Source of the DNA: Sipunculus nudus
Taxonomy: Eukaryota > Annelida > Sipuncula > Golfingiida > Sipunculidae
Assembly: GCA_026874595.1 (NCBI GenBank)
Contig: CM049311.1
Coordinates: forward strand, 68,491,453-68,555,452
Length of the DNA stretch: 64,000 nucleotides
Reading direction: 5' to 3'
Shown here: positions 25,087 through 35,463 of the stretch, piece by piece
Position numbering within the stretch: position 1 is the stretch's first letter
Layout: every line of letters starts with the position of its first letter
Translations under genes and position numbers: made by a program
Notes under the pieces: generated by a model
What the model was told of the DNA's origin: nothing
Database searches by the model: none
What the model saw: only the letters and a program-made list of their open reading frames with translations

Positions 25087-25793
25087 GGGTGACAGTTTTT
25101 AATATATACTTTTTTTTTAATTTAGTTCAAAATAAAAATTATACGTACCCCATTAAATGGATTGTTGTCTGTTTAGCTACCCACCAATCATATCAATGGC
25201 TGTATATGCATTAAATATTTTAAAAGATCAACTACACGATGCGTTATGTATAAATCTAGGTCTTAGACAGATCAGTTTAGAATATTAGAAAACTGCCTCA
25301 CAAATATCCATTCTCAGTTACTTAAAAAAATAGGCTATTTTGGAGCTGTACCTCCTCACCGAACCCTTCTTTCTCAAAAAAGTACTTTCAGATTGGCAGA
25401 GGCAAGTTTTGTTTCTTATTTACATTATGACAGGCTCACTATGATAACATCATATACTGCTAACATTATTTAATCACCTGTCTTATAATGAGAGTTCTGT
25501 ATTTGACTGTCAGACGACGATTTGATGTATATTTCGCTTGCTTGAAATATTACAGAACCCTTGACACACACAAAAATGTGAATCGAATAGCATTTAAATA
25601 TATACTATAAATAAAGCGATATATGTGAGTGTGTGTGTCGGGTTCAACGGTGGTCCAGCGGTTTGCAAGGAGGTGGAGATGTTGTATATATAGTAATTGT
25701 GAAAAAATACATTATTTAACATATACATATTGCTTATACATAATGTCTGTTGGCATTTTGCCAGTCTATGAATCAGATCCGTAAAATTTATTA

Positions 25794-25981
25794 TGTCGTA
25801 CGTACGAGATAATATGTCATACGTATACGAGGTAATATGTGTACGTACGAGATAGTATGTCGCACGTACGAGACAGTATGTCGTAGGTACGAGATAGTAT
25901 GTCGTACGTACGAGATAGTATGTCGTACGTACGAGATAGTATGTCGTACGTACGAGATAGTATGTCATTCGTACGAGATAA
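25794..25981. repeat. 21-bp palindrome-containing tandem array, right arm
   Basis: About nine copies of the reverse complement of the left-arm unit, with core TCGTACGTACGA. The outer copies have small indels (for example ATACGTATACGAGG near 25,819) and the inner ones are nearly identical. It is followed by the same 20-bp lead to ACCAGGTGGC as in the left arm. Confidence 0.95.
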
Positions 25982-26028
25982 ATAATTTATTTTTCTTTTA
26001 CCAGGTGGCAGCAATACACTTCCGTACA

Positions 26029-26582
26029 AAACAGACTATTTTTTATGTTTAAACCAAACATAATATAAAATATGTCTTTAGATACGATTATGCTAAAATA
26101 TCTGGACAAATTACCATGAGAGTTTAAGAATTACAAATTTTTTCTTGGGTTCCGGGATCCGGAACACACTGCCTGAACGCAGTGACTGTCTCACTGGAAA
26201 ACATTGGCTCAGCTTTCAAACAGAAAGGAGTGCGTGATATTTAAAAATATATACAGCCATTAAATGTACCACATAATATAATGCTACCACGAACTTTTGC
26301 GCAGCGGGATTGCCCGACCATGTGAGTGCTCAGTTGTTGTGCGTTATAACCGGAATGCAATTATCGAGATCACGTCTCAGCGCTGTACTTTACTACCATG
26401 CAAGATAACGGGTTCCTTTACTGGCGGTTTCACGGGCGCGGAGGGCAAAATGGCGATGTTCAGCATAATATATATTTTCATATAAAAATTATTTTATTTA
26501 ACATATCAAATTCTTCGAAAATTATCCGACCAATCCCTCGGCTTCAATTAGAGTTTTATGCATAACACCATGTATACAATGG
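26029..26582. other. Unannotated; moderately CpG-rich centre
   Basis: No gene is recognised. The segment 26,290-26,450 is less AT-rich and has a 62-codon chance frame at 26,297-26,485. Confidence 0.45.
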
Positions 26583-26700
26583 ATCTATATATTAATAGCG
26601 TAACGCGATTTGTGTGATTTTACATGTCTCCTCTGACACTACGGTTTGCCTTGATTTTTGACATACATATGCTCCGGGTTTGTCCGAAGACATTCCACCA
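26583..26700 (+). repeat. Direct repeat A, right copy
   Basis: Same-orientation partner of 21,838-21,960. Differences are scattered substitutions and a short indel near ACACTACGG. Its position just outside the inverted arms makes it useful for reconstructing the insertion or duplication history. Confidence 0.85.
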
Positions 26701-28610
26701 TTCGGACAAGAACGTATTCGTCCAGGTCATTCTGACTCCGACACAAGGTTAACTCAGAGACAGAATACTTATACCAAATGTCGGATTCAAAGAGACAGTA
26801 CACCCAATACATGAAACTATGACAGACTATTTGACATCAGAACTAAATGCTCGCCCAAACCCGTGCGTACCACGGGTAATTGCTAGCAACAAGGAACATT
26901 GACGTGATCAGCTCGGTCAATTTCGTTGGTGGTGTTTTCACTGAATGTTGCTTTTAAGGAAGTCTAATGAATATTGGGGCTTTGATAGTTGGATTGAATT
27001 GTAAATATACAAATTACATTTAAAAGTTACCTATGAATAGCTTTCAAATTTCCCGCAAAATAGCTGGCTTTTGATGTGATTCGCTGTCACGTTGCTGGTA
27101 ATATGGCTGCTCCATGGGCTGCACGTGTCTGGATGCCCGGATGTAACACAAAGGAAGGACGCGCTCGGCTAGCTTTGCGCGGGTAATCAGGCTTGTAAGC
27201 CAGCAGCAGGGACTGACTTTTACAGTGGTGGCGTATACGGCGATTTACTGTAGAAGCTCTCGTTTACAGGAAACTGCCGGGTAACTTGAAAACTACGGTG
27301 GCACTGTATTTTCATTCGGGAATATAACCGTACATTTTACAGCGATTTCTATGAGTGTGATACCCAACAATTCCTCTCCGTATTTTCACGTGTTTTACAG
27401 GGAAGAGAGTGACGTAATGGAGTGAGACGTCATACCTATATACCAATTCGCAAGGACCTGTTTCTTGGATCTGAACCATTTAGAATTAGTATATTATATA
27501 AATTATATATGTTTTATATATATTTACTTTCTTTCTTAATTCGTACATCTTTTGAATCATATTGGAAGTGTCAAACAAAGACCCTCATTTGAAATAATAA
27601 GCCGTTAAAAAAGTACACTAGTAAGAATTTATATAAATGGAACAAACATCGCTTTAACAAAAACTGTAACCCTTTTCTGGGTTATAGGAGTACGTACATG
27701 TCATACACCGGCTTTGTTTGGGTTTCCTGTAAAATAATTTTTTAATGTATTTGCACAAAAGGAAAAAAAAGGAATAATTACAAATCATAATTCATCACGA
27801 CCAAATACTATTATGTTTTTGTTAAACAGGTTTGTCGGATCAACTCATAATATTCTGTTTAGCTCCATAAGGTTCAGAGTCATACAAACGTTCCCATGAA
27901 TCAGAATTCATGTACAGTCGGTACTAATTGTCTACCAGATTAATCACGACCTGATAAATTAATTAAACTTCTCGTGCGTGATCGCTTCTCTCCACGGCCA
28001 CAGTGAATGTACAATTTGCTTCATAGGGCCCTTGAGTCGCGTGTGCTGCCCTGTATATTCTATTTCGGATATCTCATAAAGCGTCACTTTAACTTAAATT
28101 TTATTATACATGTATTTAAATTTGTAAATACATTTTGTTTACGAAAAACACTTTTTCACCAAGCTATAGGGTCACATCGAATGGACCTTCACTGCTGTGT
28201 CACCAGTATAAAGTACCCCCCTTCCTGACGGGGTGCAACCTAGTGCCATGCCATTCACTAACTTTTTAGATGATACACAAATTTCTTTATACAATGAAAA
28301 TATTCCTATTATGATATTCTGTAATTTTTGCAAGATTTAGCACTTTACAAATTATGCGCCCGTTCCATTTGAATATATTACTGAGCCCATGTCACTTTGT
28401 GCCACAATGAACATAAGTTCTTTTTCAGTATTTACGGGAAGAGTGGATGAGATGTGTATAATTACTTTGTTTGTTTATGTTTCGAACTGCCCTCTAGATT
28501 TAAGTGTGTCAATCGATGGGTGAATTCTTATTTCGGTGTTTATTCTCTCAAATTCAATGAATGCCAAAGACTGAGGAGAGTAATATTTAAATTCTTTTGA
28601 CTATATACAG
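26701..28610. other. Unannotated, with CpG-richer patch 27,090-27,310
   Basis: The patch at about 27,090-27,310 contains dense CpG (for example GGACGCGCTCGGC and GCGCGGG) and is non-repetitive, like the other islands in this window. No open frame of note crosses it. The remainder is AT-rich, with a 73-codon chance frame at 28,007-28,228. Confidence 0.4.
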
Positions 28611-28648
28611 AAAGAGAGAGAGAGGAGAGAGAGGGGGGAGAGAGAGAG
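28611..28648. repeat. (GA)n microsatellite
   Basis: GA units with short G interruptions, about 38 bp. Confidence 0.9.
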
Positions 28649-28683
28649 TGAATACGGATGAACCTGACAGGTCCATGATAACC

Positions 28684-28822
28684 CATAGGTTGTCACAGCA
28701 AACATTTCACAACCCTTTTTACAACCCTAGAGGGTTGTCAAATTGATATTTTGACAATAATGGGTGTTCTTTTAGGTACACCCATTTGACTACCCTAAAG
28801 TTGTCGATTTGACAAACCTATG
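28684..28822. mobile_element. Small MITE with CATAGGTTGTC termini
   Basis: The left end CATAGGTTGTC and the right end GACAAACCTATG are inverted copies differing by one inserted T. Inside are nested hairpins: CAACCCTAGAGGGTTG, TTGTCAAATTGATATTTTGACAA-like pairing, and GGGTGT with ACACCC. The length is about 139 bp and there is no coding capacity. A target-site duplication is not evident. Confidence 0.6.
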
Positions 28823-29844
28823 TTTTCAGTGTAATTGTCATCGTGAATGTCCGTCATCGCGAAAATAAGATATCGCCTCTGTCATATAGTGCCAGCCTGC
28901 TTGTCATGGTTTTTGCTATGAATGAATGAATGAAATTTTAGTAATACATAATATTTTAGAGTACTAGTACTGATATTTGTTCAGTGAATGAATGAATCGA
29001 TGACCTTTGTCTATAACTCTTTCATTTTATTTGCAAACCTTCAAGTAAACAATGTAAAAATATATAAATATAAGCTAAAAAATATACTTACCTTTCTGGA
29101 TATGTCTCAGGTTGATTCCTTACTTGTGTAGTTTGAGCAAAGAAGAAATTGGATTTTAAAATATATTTCTTATACATACGTTTCTAAATAGTGATATCTT
29201 TTATAAAAACATGGTATATAAATGCTGCAACATGGTTGATTATAGTGGGGTTTAGATTGAAATATTACCCTGGATTCAAGTTTTTTCTTGCGTGATCAAT
29301 TTCTCTTACTCCATCACCGCAGGTATTTTGTTAACAATACTCTTGCATTTATAACTAACTATGAAATATTATTGTATATACTTTGGTGCCAATCACATTG
29401 ATTAAGCAAGTGTCTTATTCTTGCAACTTCTTTCACAGAGCACCCCCATGATAGGATTTCTCACCAAAGCTATAATTTCTTAATATGTTACTAAAAATTG
29501 GACACGTTATTTTACGACTCTGTCATCTGTGGTTTAGGTCCAGGTACTTAAATATTTATCCTGTAAAATGTATATTCAGCAATTCGACTGGCGATGTCAC
29601 GTGGTCGCGACAAAGGCTGAATTCCTATCAAACAGCCACTCATCGAATGCCAATGTGCAAGTAATTTATTACATACGATTCCTCGTCATTTCATCGGAGA
29701 CTTATCTCGTAAATTCACTTTATTTCATAAATCACCCGTTTATTTCCAGAATAAAACACGACAATGTGCCGTCGACATGTTAAACATACTCAGTGTTAAT
29801 GTAAGTTGAGCCAATATATTAGATTTTTAGTGTTCCCTGTTTCA

Positions 29845-29847
<3 letters not shown>
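28823..29847. other. Unannotated AT-rich DNA
   Basis: Short GAAT direct repeats near 28,920 and 28,985 are the only structure seen. A 71-codon frame at 29,568-29,783 is not recognised. Confidence 0.5.

Positions 29848-29902
<55 letters not shown>
29848..29902. repeat. (TA)n microsatellite
   Basis: An uninterrupted TA run of about 55 bp. Confidence 0.95.
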
Positions 29903-29906
<4 letters not shown>

Positions 29907-30336
29907 CAGTCTTCATTTGATTTCTTAGAGTTGTTTTATGACCACCGTCTCTGATCTAAAATGTGCTTTCTCTTGTTAAAAGGAAAAAAAGAAATATTCT
30001 CCCAAGAGACACAAATGACGGCTGGAACCGGGTATTAGGGAATTTACACTTGAAAATGATTACTCTTTCCTTGACCTTTTGACACCGGCTTTTAAATTCG
30101 CTTATGAACCTCTTCCATGTACGCAAGAAGCGTCCCCTGAGGCTGGATATTGAGAGTTAAGTAATCCCATAACACTCAATATAAGAGAAGTACCCCTGTC
30201 CCCCGGGATTACACCGCTGTGATGAGTCCGAAGTCTTTTTGTAAATACTGTCTTGAGTCGAAGCAATGTCAATTTAATGCCGCTACAATCAATGCAACGG
30301 GCGCCTTAATTCTAAGTCGGTCTGAATCAAGGCGTG
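29903..30336. other. Unannotated DNA
   Basis: Unique-looking sequence between two TA microsatellites; no supported feature. Confidence 0.5.
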
Positions 30337-30337
30337 T

Positions 30338-30388
<51 letters not shown>

Positions 30389-30413
30389 TAAATATATAGA
30401 TAAATATATATAA
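30337..30413. repeat. (TA)n microsatellite with ATAGATAA tail
   Basis: A TA run to 30,386, then two units of GATAAATATATA. It extends a chance frame at 30,219-30,413. Confidence 0.9.
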
Positions 30414-30467
30414 TGTATACATTACTGAATCAAGGCTTTGTGCGTATAAATATATATTTATTAATAT

Positions 30468-30512
30468 AATTAAAACTTAAATTTAAATTTTTAGCATGTT
30501 ACCCTTTCTAGT

Positions 30513-30566
<54 letters not shown>

Positions 30567-30611
30567 ACTAGAAAGGGTAACATGCTAAAAATTTAAATTT
30601 AAGTTTTAATT
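30468..30611. repeat. Perfect 144-bp palindrome centred on (TA)n
   Basis: Left and right halves are exact reverse complements by base-by-base reading, from AATTAAAACTTAAATTT on the left to its mirror ending AAATTTAAGTTTTAATT on the right. The outer ~51 bp of each arm are complex sequence (GCATGTTACCCTTTCTAG) and the middle is TA repeat. A perfect cruciform of this length is unlikely to persist without conversion, so it is recent, actively homogenised, or an assembly/library artefact at a TA tract. Confidence 0.95.
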
Positions 30612-30855
30612 TAATTTTCAATAATCTTTCAGGTCCGGTGGTCCATTTAAAATGCCTTGGATGAAACTTGGTTTACAAATAATGACTGATAATTTTATAG
30701 AATTTGAAACTTTTCACAATGAAACAACAGCAAGATTTTGAGTTGCATATGTCTGATTTTTCCACAAATATGGGTTTATGGTTTGGTCAATTAGAAATGA
30801 TCACAAGTGTACAAGTCCAATGTAGTCAGTGATTCAGTTGAGGCTTGTTATCATT
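30612..30855. other. Unannotated DNA before the minisatellite
   Basis: Unique-looking AT-rich sequence with no supported feature. Confidence 0.5.
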
Positions 30856-31733
30856 ACTACAGCCGGCCCGTGAAGTCATCACTACAGACGGCCTTTGAAG
30901 CATTCACTACAGCCGGACCGTGTGGCATTCAATAAAGCCGGACCATGTGGCATTCAATACAGCCAGTCCATGTAGCATTCACTACAGCCGGTCCATGTAG
31001 CATTCAATATAGCCGGTCCATGTAGCATTCACTACAGCCGGTCCATGAAGCCATCGCTACAGCTGGTCCATGTAGCCATCACTAGAGCCGGTCGATGTAG
31101 TCATAACTACAGCCGGTCCATGGAGCATTCAATACAGCAGGTCCATGGAGCATTCACTACAGCAGGTACATGTAGTCATCACAACAGCTGGTCCATGTAG
31201 TCATCACTACAGCCGGTGGATGTAGTCATAACTACAGCCGGACCATGTGGCATTCAATACAGCCGGTCCATGAAGCATTCACTACAGCCAGTCCATGTAG
31301 TCATCACTACAGCCGGTCCATGTAGTCATAACTGCAGCCGCTCCATGAAGCATTCACTACAGCATGTACATGTAGTCATCACTACAGCTGGTCCATGTAG
31401 TCATCACTACAGCCGGTCGATGTAGTCATAACTACAGCCGGACCATGTTGCATTCAATACAGCCAGTCCATGAAGCTATCACTACAGCTGGTGCATGTAG
31501 TCATCACTACAGCTGGTTTATGTAGCCATCACTACAGCCGGTTAATGTAGTCATAACTACAGCCGGACCATGTGGCATTCAATACAGCAGGTCCATGAAG
31601 CATTCACTACAGCCGGTCCATCTAGCATTCATTACAGCCGGTACATGTAGCCATCACTACAGCTGGTCCATGTAGCCATCACTACAGCTGGTCCATGTAG
31701 TCATTACTTTAGCTGAACCATGTAGTCATTACT
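30856..31733 (+). repeat. 25-bp minisatellite, about 35 copies
   Basis: The unit is of the form ACTACAGCCGGTCCATGTAG plus five bases (YCATC or CATTC). Variant units recur in register. The four-unit block containing ACATGTAGTCATCAC, then CATGTGGCATTCAATAC, appears at about 31,161-31,260 and again at 31,361-31,460, exactly 200 bp (eight units) apart, showing a higher-order repeat. Three units make 75 bp, so one frame stays open for 69 codons at 31,216-31,425; this is not a gene. Confidence 0.95.
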
Positions 31734-32339
31734 ATTCTGAAGAATTTGTCATGATTATGCACCGAAGCACCCACCTCTCACATATAAGATAACCTGTAAA
31801 GTACATGAATAACTTTTGTAGTCTTTTACTTTATTTTGTTAACGCCTCAGTTTTTCATGTCAATCAACGCTCCATGTTGTCTATCAAAGTAAGGTGTTAA
31901 CAAATTTCCCCTTGTAATAAGTATTAAGAGGACGGTCTAAAGCGGCGGGGATACCACACATAAACAAAAAAAAAGTCGGGAAAGTAGGTGTGATCATTTA
32001 TAAATGACAATTTAACGCTATATTTTATCCATTACATGATGAACCCCTTTTCAAAATGGGTATCCTTGTATCGTATTTACATCCACTTGAATAATAGTAT
32101 CCCATTTAAATTTTTGACAAATAAACTGGGATACAATTATTGGTTACTGTTTCTTTAACTCTTTTGCCTTTTATCAGTAAAAGTTTCAGGTTATCAGTTT
32201 CAGATTACCCCAGAGGGAAGCCTTCTCCTGATTTCTGGAAAAAACTGCAACAAAAAAAAAAAATTTGAAACATGATGACCAGAAGGGTCTTTAGATGATA
32301 ATATAAGAAGTCTCATATGAAATGTGCCTACATGATGTG
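31734..32339. other. Unannotated DNA
   Basis: AT-rich, with A runs near 31,966 and 32,251. No gene or repeat that I can support. Confidence 0.5.
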
Positions 32340-32536
32340 GTCATTTTTTCAAGCCTCAGCGGGGTGGGGATAGAATGATCAGCTTCGTCCGTCTGTCCGT
32401 TCGTCTACCTGTCTGTAAGCAATTGATTCATGTTATATCTCATACCCCATTCTGCTTTACATGTAAGACGTGTCTTGTTGGTCTCCTCGACTGACTAGCT
32501 TTGGACAAATTTGGTGGGATTTATTTATTTATTTTT
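32340..32536 (+). repeat. Likely dispersed repeat flanking the pearl-like element
   Basis: Contains CAGCGGGGTGGGGATA and a GTCCGTCTGTCCGTTCGTCT tract typical of molluscan interspersed repeats. Its GTCTTGTTGGTCTCCT is echoed at about 34,156 (GTATCTTATTGGTCTCCT) on the far side of the element, and that segment is echoed again near 34,271 (GGTGTATCTTATAG). The pearl-like element may therefore sit inside an older repeat. Confidence 0.4.
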
Positions 32537-34075
32537 ATGCCCCCGCCACAAAGTGGTCGGGACATAAAGTTTTACCCATGTTCGTCATTCCGTCATTCTG
32601 TCCCTCCGTCCTTTCGTCATTCCGAAATCAAACAGTTGTACGGACTTGTTTTTCGCAATGCCAGCAGATATTTGCCTGATTTTTGGTGTGCGGGCGCATA
32701 ATGACCAATTACAGATGAAGTTTGCGTTTTGTCTTGGTTGACCTACTTTTGACCGTATGACAGCTCCTGAACATAGAAAATTTAATGAAAAAAATAGAAA
32801 TTTTCCAGACAAATACACATTTACGGACTTTTTTTCGCAATGCCTGCAGATATAAGCCTGAATTTCGGTGTGTTGGCAAATTATGACTAGTTACAGATAC
32901 AGATTGCGTTTCGTCCCAGTTGACCTACTTTGGACGGCTTCTGAACAAAAGAAAATTTCGTGAAAAGTAGAAATTTTTATGACAAATGCACATGTACGGC
33001 GTTATTTCGCAATGCTTTCAGATATTGGCCTAATTTTTAGTGTGTGAGCGCATAATGACCAAATACAGTTTGAATTCGCGTTTTGTCCTGGTTGACCTAA
33101 TTTAGACAGTATAACGGCTCCTGAAGATAGAAATTTTCATGATAATTGCACATTTACAGCCTTTATTTTTGCAATGCCTAGAGATATTAGCTTAACTTTT
33201 GTTGTGTTGGCAAATTATGACTAGTTACAGATCGAGATTGCATTTCGTCCCAGTTGATCTACTTGGCGCCTCTTGAACAAAGAAAATTTCATGAAAAATA
33301 GAAATTTTCATGACAAATGTACGGCGTTTTTTTCGCAATGCTTTCAGATATTGGCCTAATTTTTGGTGTGTGGGGGTTCAGATATTGGCCTAATTTTTGG
33401 TGTGTGGGCGCATAATGACCAGTTTCAGATTTAGTTTGCGTTTCGTCGCAGTTGTCTTATTTTTGACCGTATGACAGCTCCTGTACATAGAAATTCAATA
33501 AAAATTAAAATTTTCATGATAAATGCACATGTACAGACCTGTGTGCATTGCCTACAGATATTAGCCTTATTTTTGGTGTTTGGCTGGACATGACCAGTTA
33601 CATATCGAGTTTGTGTTTTGTCTCGTATGACGGCCAAAGAACAGGAAATTTCATGCAAATAGTAATTTTCATGATAATTTCACATGTACGGACCATTTTC
33701 ACAGTGCTTGCAGATATTAACCTGATTTATTGTACCTCGTCAGTTCATGACCAGTTTCAGATTGAGTTTGCGTTTCGTCGCAGTTGGCTTACTTTTTGGC
33801 CGTATGACAGCTCCTGAACAAAGAAATTCAATAGAAATTGAAATGTTCATGAGAAATGCATATCTACAGCCTTTATTCGCAATGCTTATAAATATTGGCC
33901 TTATTTTTGGTGTTTGGGAGCATAATCGCTTACTGATCGAGTTCGCATTTTGTCCTGGTTCACCTACTTTTGACCTAATGAATACTCCTGAACATTTAAC
34001 AAATATTTCTAATTTGCTCCAGGCGAGGGGGGGGGGGGGGGGGAACTTCGTGTCGTTTCGACACATCTAGTATTT
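32537..34075 (+). mobile_element. Pearl/Helentron-type non-autonomous element
   Basis: The left end has ATGCCCCCGCCACAAAGTGG, with the CCAC-AAA-GTGG hairpin. The body is eight tandem core units of about 157-210 bp, with GCAATGC-type anchors at 32,655, 32,837, 33,009, 33,171, 33,335, 33,545, 33,702 and 33,879. A G17 run follows (34,027-34,043), then the hairpin GTGTCG-TTT-CGACAC (34,050-34,064) and CTAGT before a T run. A short left end, ~160-bp core repeats, a microsatellite and a terminal hairpin are the known layout of bivalve pearl elements, which are linked to Helentron-type rolling-circle transposons. No Rep/helicase gene is present, so it would need proteins supplied elsewhere. Confidence 0.75.
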
Positions 34076-35463
34076 TTAAATAAACCAAGCGATATCTATA
34101 AAACTTGTTCATATCCACGCCTATTTGGATCCATTCCTTACAAAAATGGCAGGTGTATCTTATTGGTCTCCTTATATATTTGTTTAGGTTTTGGTCGTAG
34201 TCGTACTTGATTTATATTCAAATACTTCTAAAAAATAGTACTTGGATCCATTTCTAATTAACGTTACAGGTGTATCTTATAGATATTCCACTGTTTTTAT
34301 TTTATTATAATGATTTTAAATTAAAGTATTCAAGAAATTTTCAATTGTAACTTTAATATTTCAACTATCACATGATTAATATTACTATTGTTATTATTGT
34401 AAGAAGTGGTTACTAGTAGTGGTAGTAGTTTTGATATTATTGCTGTTTTTGTCAGTATACTTAATGGAATGTTTAATATAGGTATTTGAATATACATAAG
34501 TTAAAATAGTTTGGGGGTAAGGGGGTAGGGTGGTGGATTGGGATAAACCTAAGCCAGGGTTATCTGATATCGTTACAACAGTAATAACAAATAATGATGG
34601 TAGCGTTTGAAATCTATGTGCCATTTGTTGGGTATTTTTTATTTGAATTTGAATTCAATTAAAAAAAATAGTACTTATAGAACAGAAAATTGACTTTGAT
34701 TTTATTTTGAAGTATAAATTCATATTATTTCTGATTTACCTTGGGTAAATATGAATGAACTACTATTCCTACTTTAAAAAGTTCTTGTAATGCTCCTGTG
34801 ACGGGTATATTGATTTATTTATGTACAAACAGTTAGAATACGTGGCTTTGTTTACAAATTTGAAAACTATTTGGTGAGAATATGGTGAAGCAACGTAATA
34901 TTTTGTCATTTGAAAAACCCATGTTTGTCCGGAATGCTGCTTGATATTGGACATGTTTGAATTACGATAGGCGGCCATTTTGGCGGGCCCCCAGCAGGCT
35001 ACAAACATGTGGATATAATCAAACGGACAGGTTATGCCCCGTGGGATCGGCGATGTTTAGTTTATTTTTTATAATATGTTAAAAAGGTTAACATTTCTTA
35101 ATACAGGTCATAAATCGAGTCCCTCTAATCATAATTTTATGTCAGCCTTTGTACTTCCTATTTTATAATATTACTAATTGTATATAATTATATATAATTG
35201 TACTTTCTAATTTCAATAAAAAATCGGAGCGTTTGTAAGTTGCACTACCAATCGAGCAATAACAATATAGATAAATACCTACTGTCCGTTCCATTCCCTC
35301 ATGCCCACCTGTGTTTTGCTATGAAAAAAAAATAGTTACATTTTAAGGGAAAACTATTAATGTAGGGTAGGAGGGCCTAATTTCTACAAGGTAAATACTT
35401 ACCTACCTTACAACTTACTTAAGAAAGTATTAATATATTTAAAAATATGAGAGATTTGTCTAC
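34076..35463. other. Unannotated AT-rich DNA
   Basis: Weak direct similarity between about 34,128-34,172 and 34,244-34,285 (both have GGATCCATT and AGGTGTATCTTAT). A GGGGTAAGGGGGTAGGG patch at about 34,513 is G-rich. No gene recognised. Confidence 0.45.

Larger units (their letters stand above)
24641..26028 (-). mobile_element. Inverted-repeat element, right arm (~1.4 kb)
   Basis: Reverse-complement partner of 22,879-24,176. Its own ends carry the perfect 10-bp inverted pair GCCACCTGGT (24,657-24,666) and ACCAGGTGGC (26,000-26,009), so it can be read as a complete non-autonomous DNA transposon of about 1.35 kb. Relative to the left arm it keeps a 294-bp segment (24,944-25,237) bounded by a TACAC direct repeat on the plus strand (GTGTA on the minus strand). 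The identity of the superfamily is not clear. Confidence 0.85.

Noticed and set aside
29078-29100. U1 snRNA-like ATACTTACCT
   Set aside because: Only ten bases match the U1 5' end; the following sequence and stem-loops do not.
31216-31425. 69-codon repeat protein
   Set aside because: Translation of the 25-bp minisatellite; the frame is open only because three units make 75 bp.
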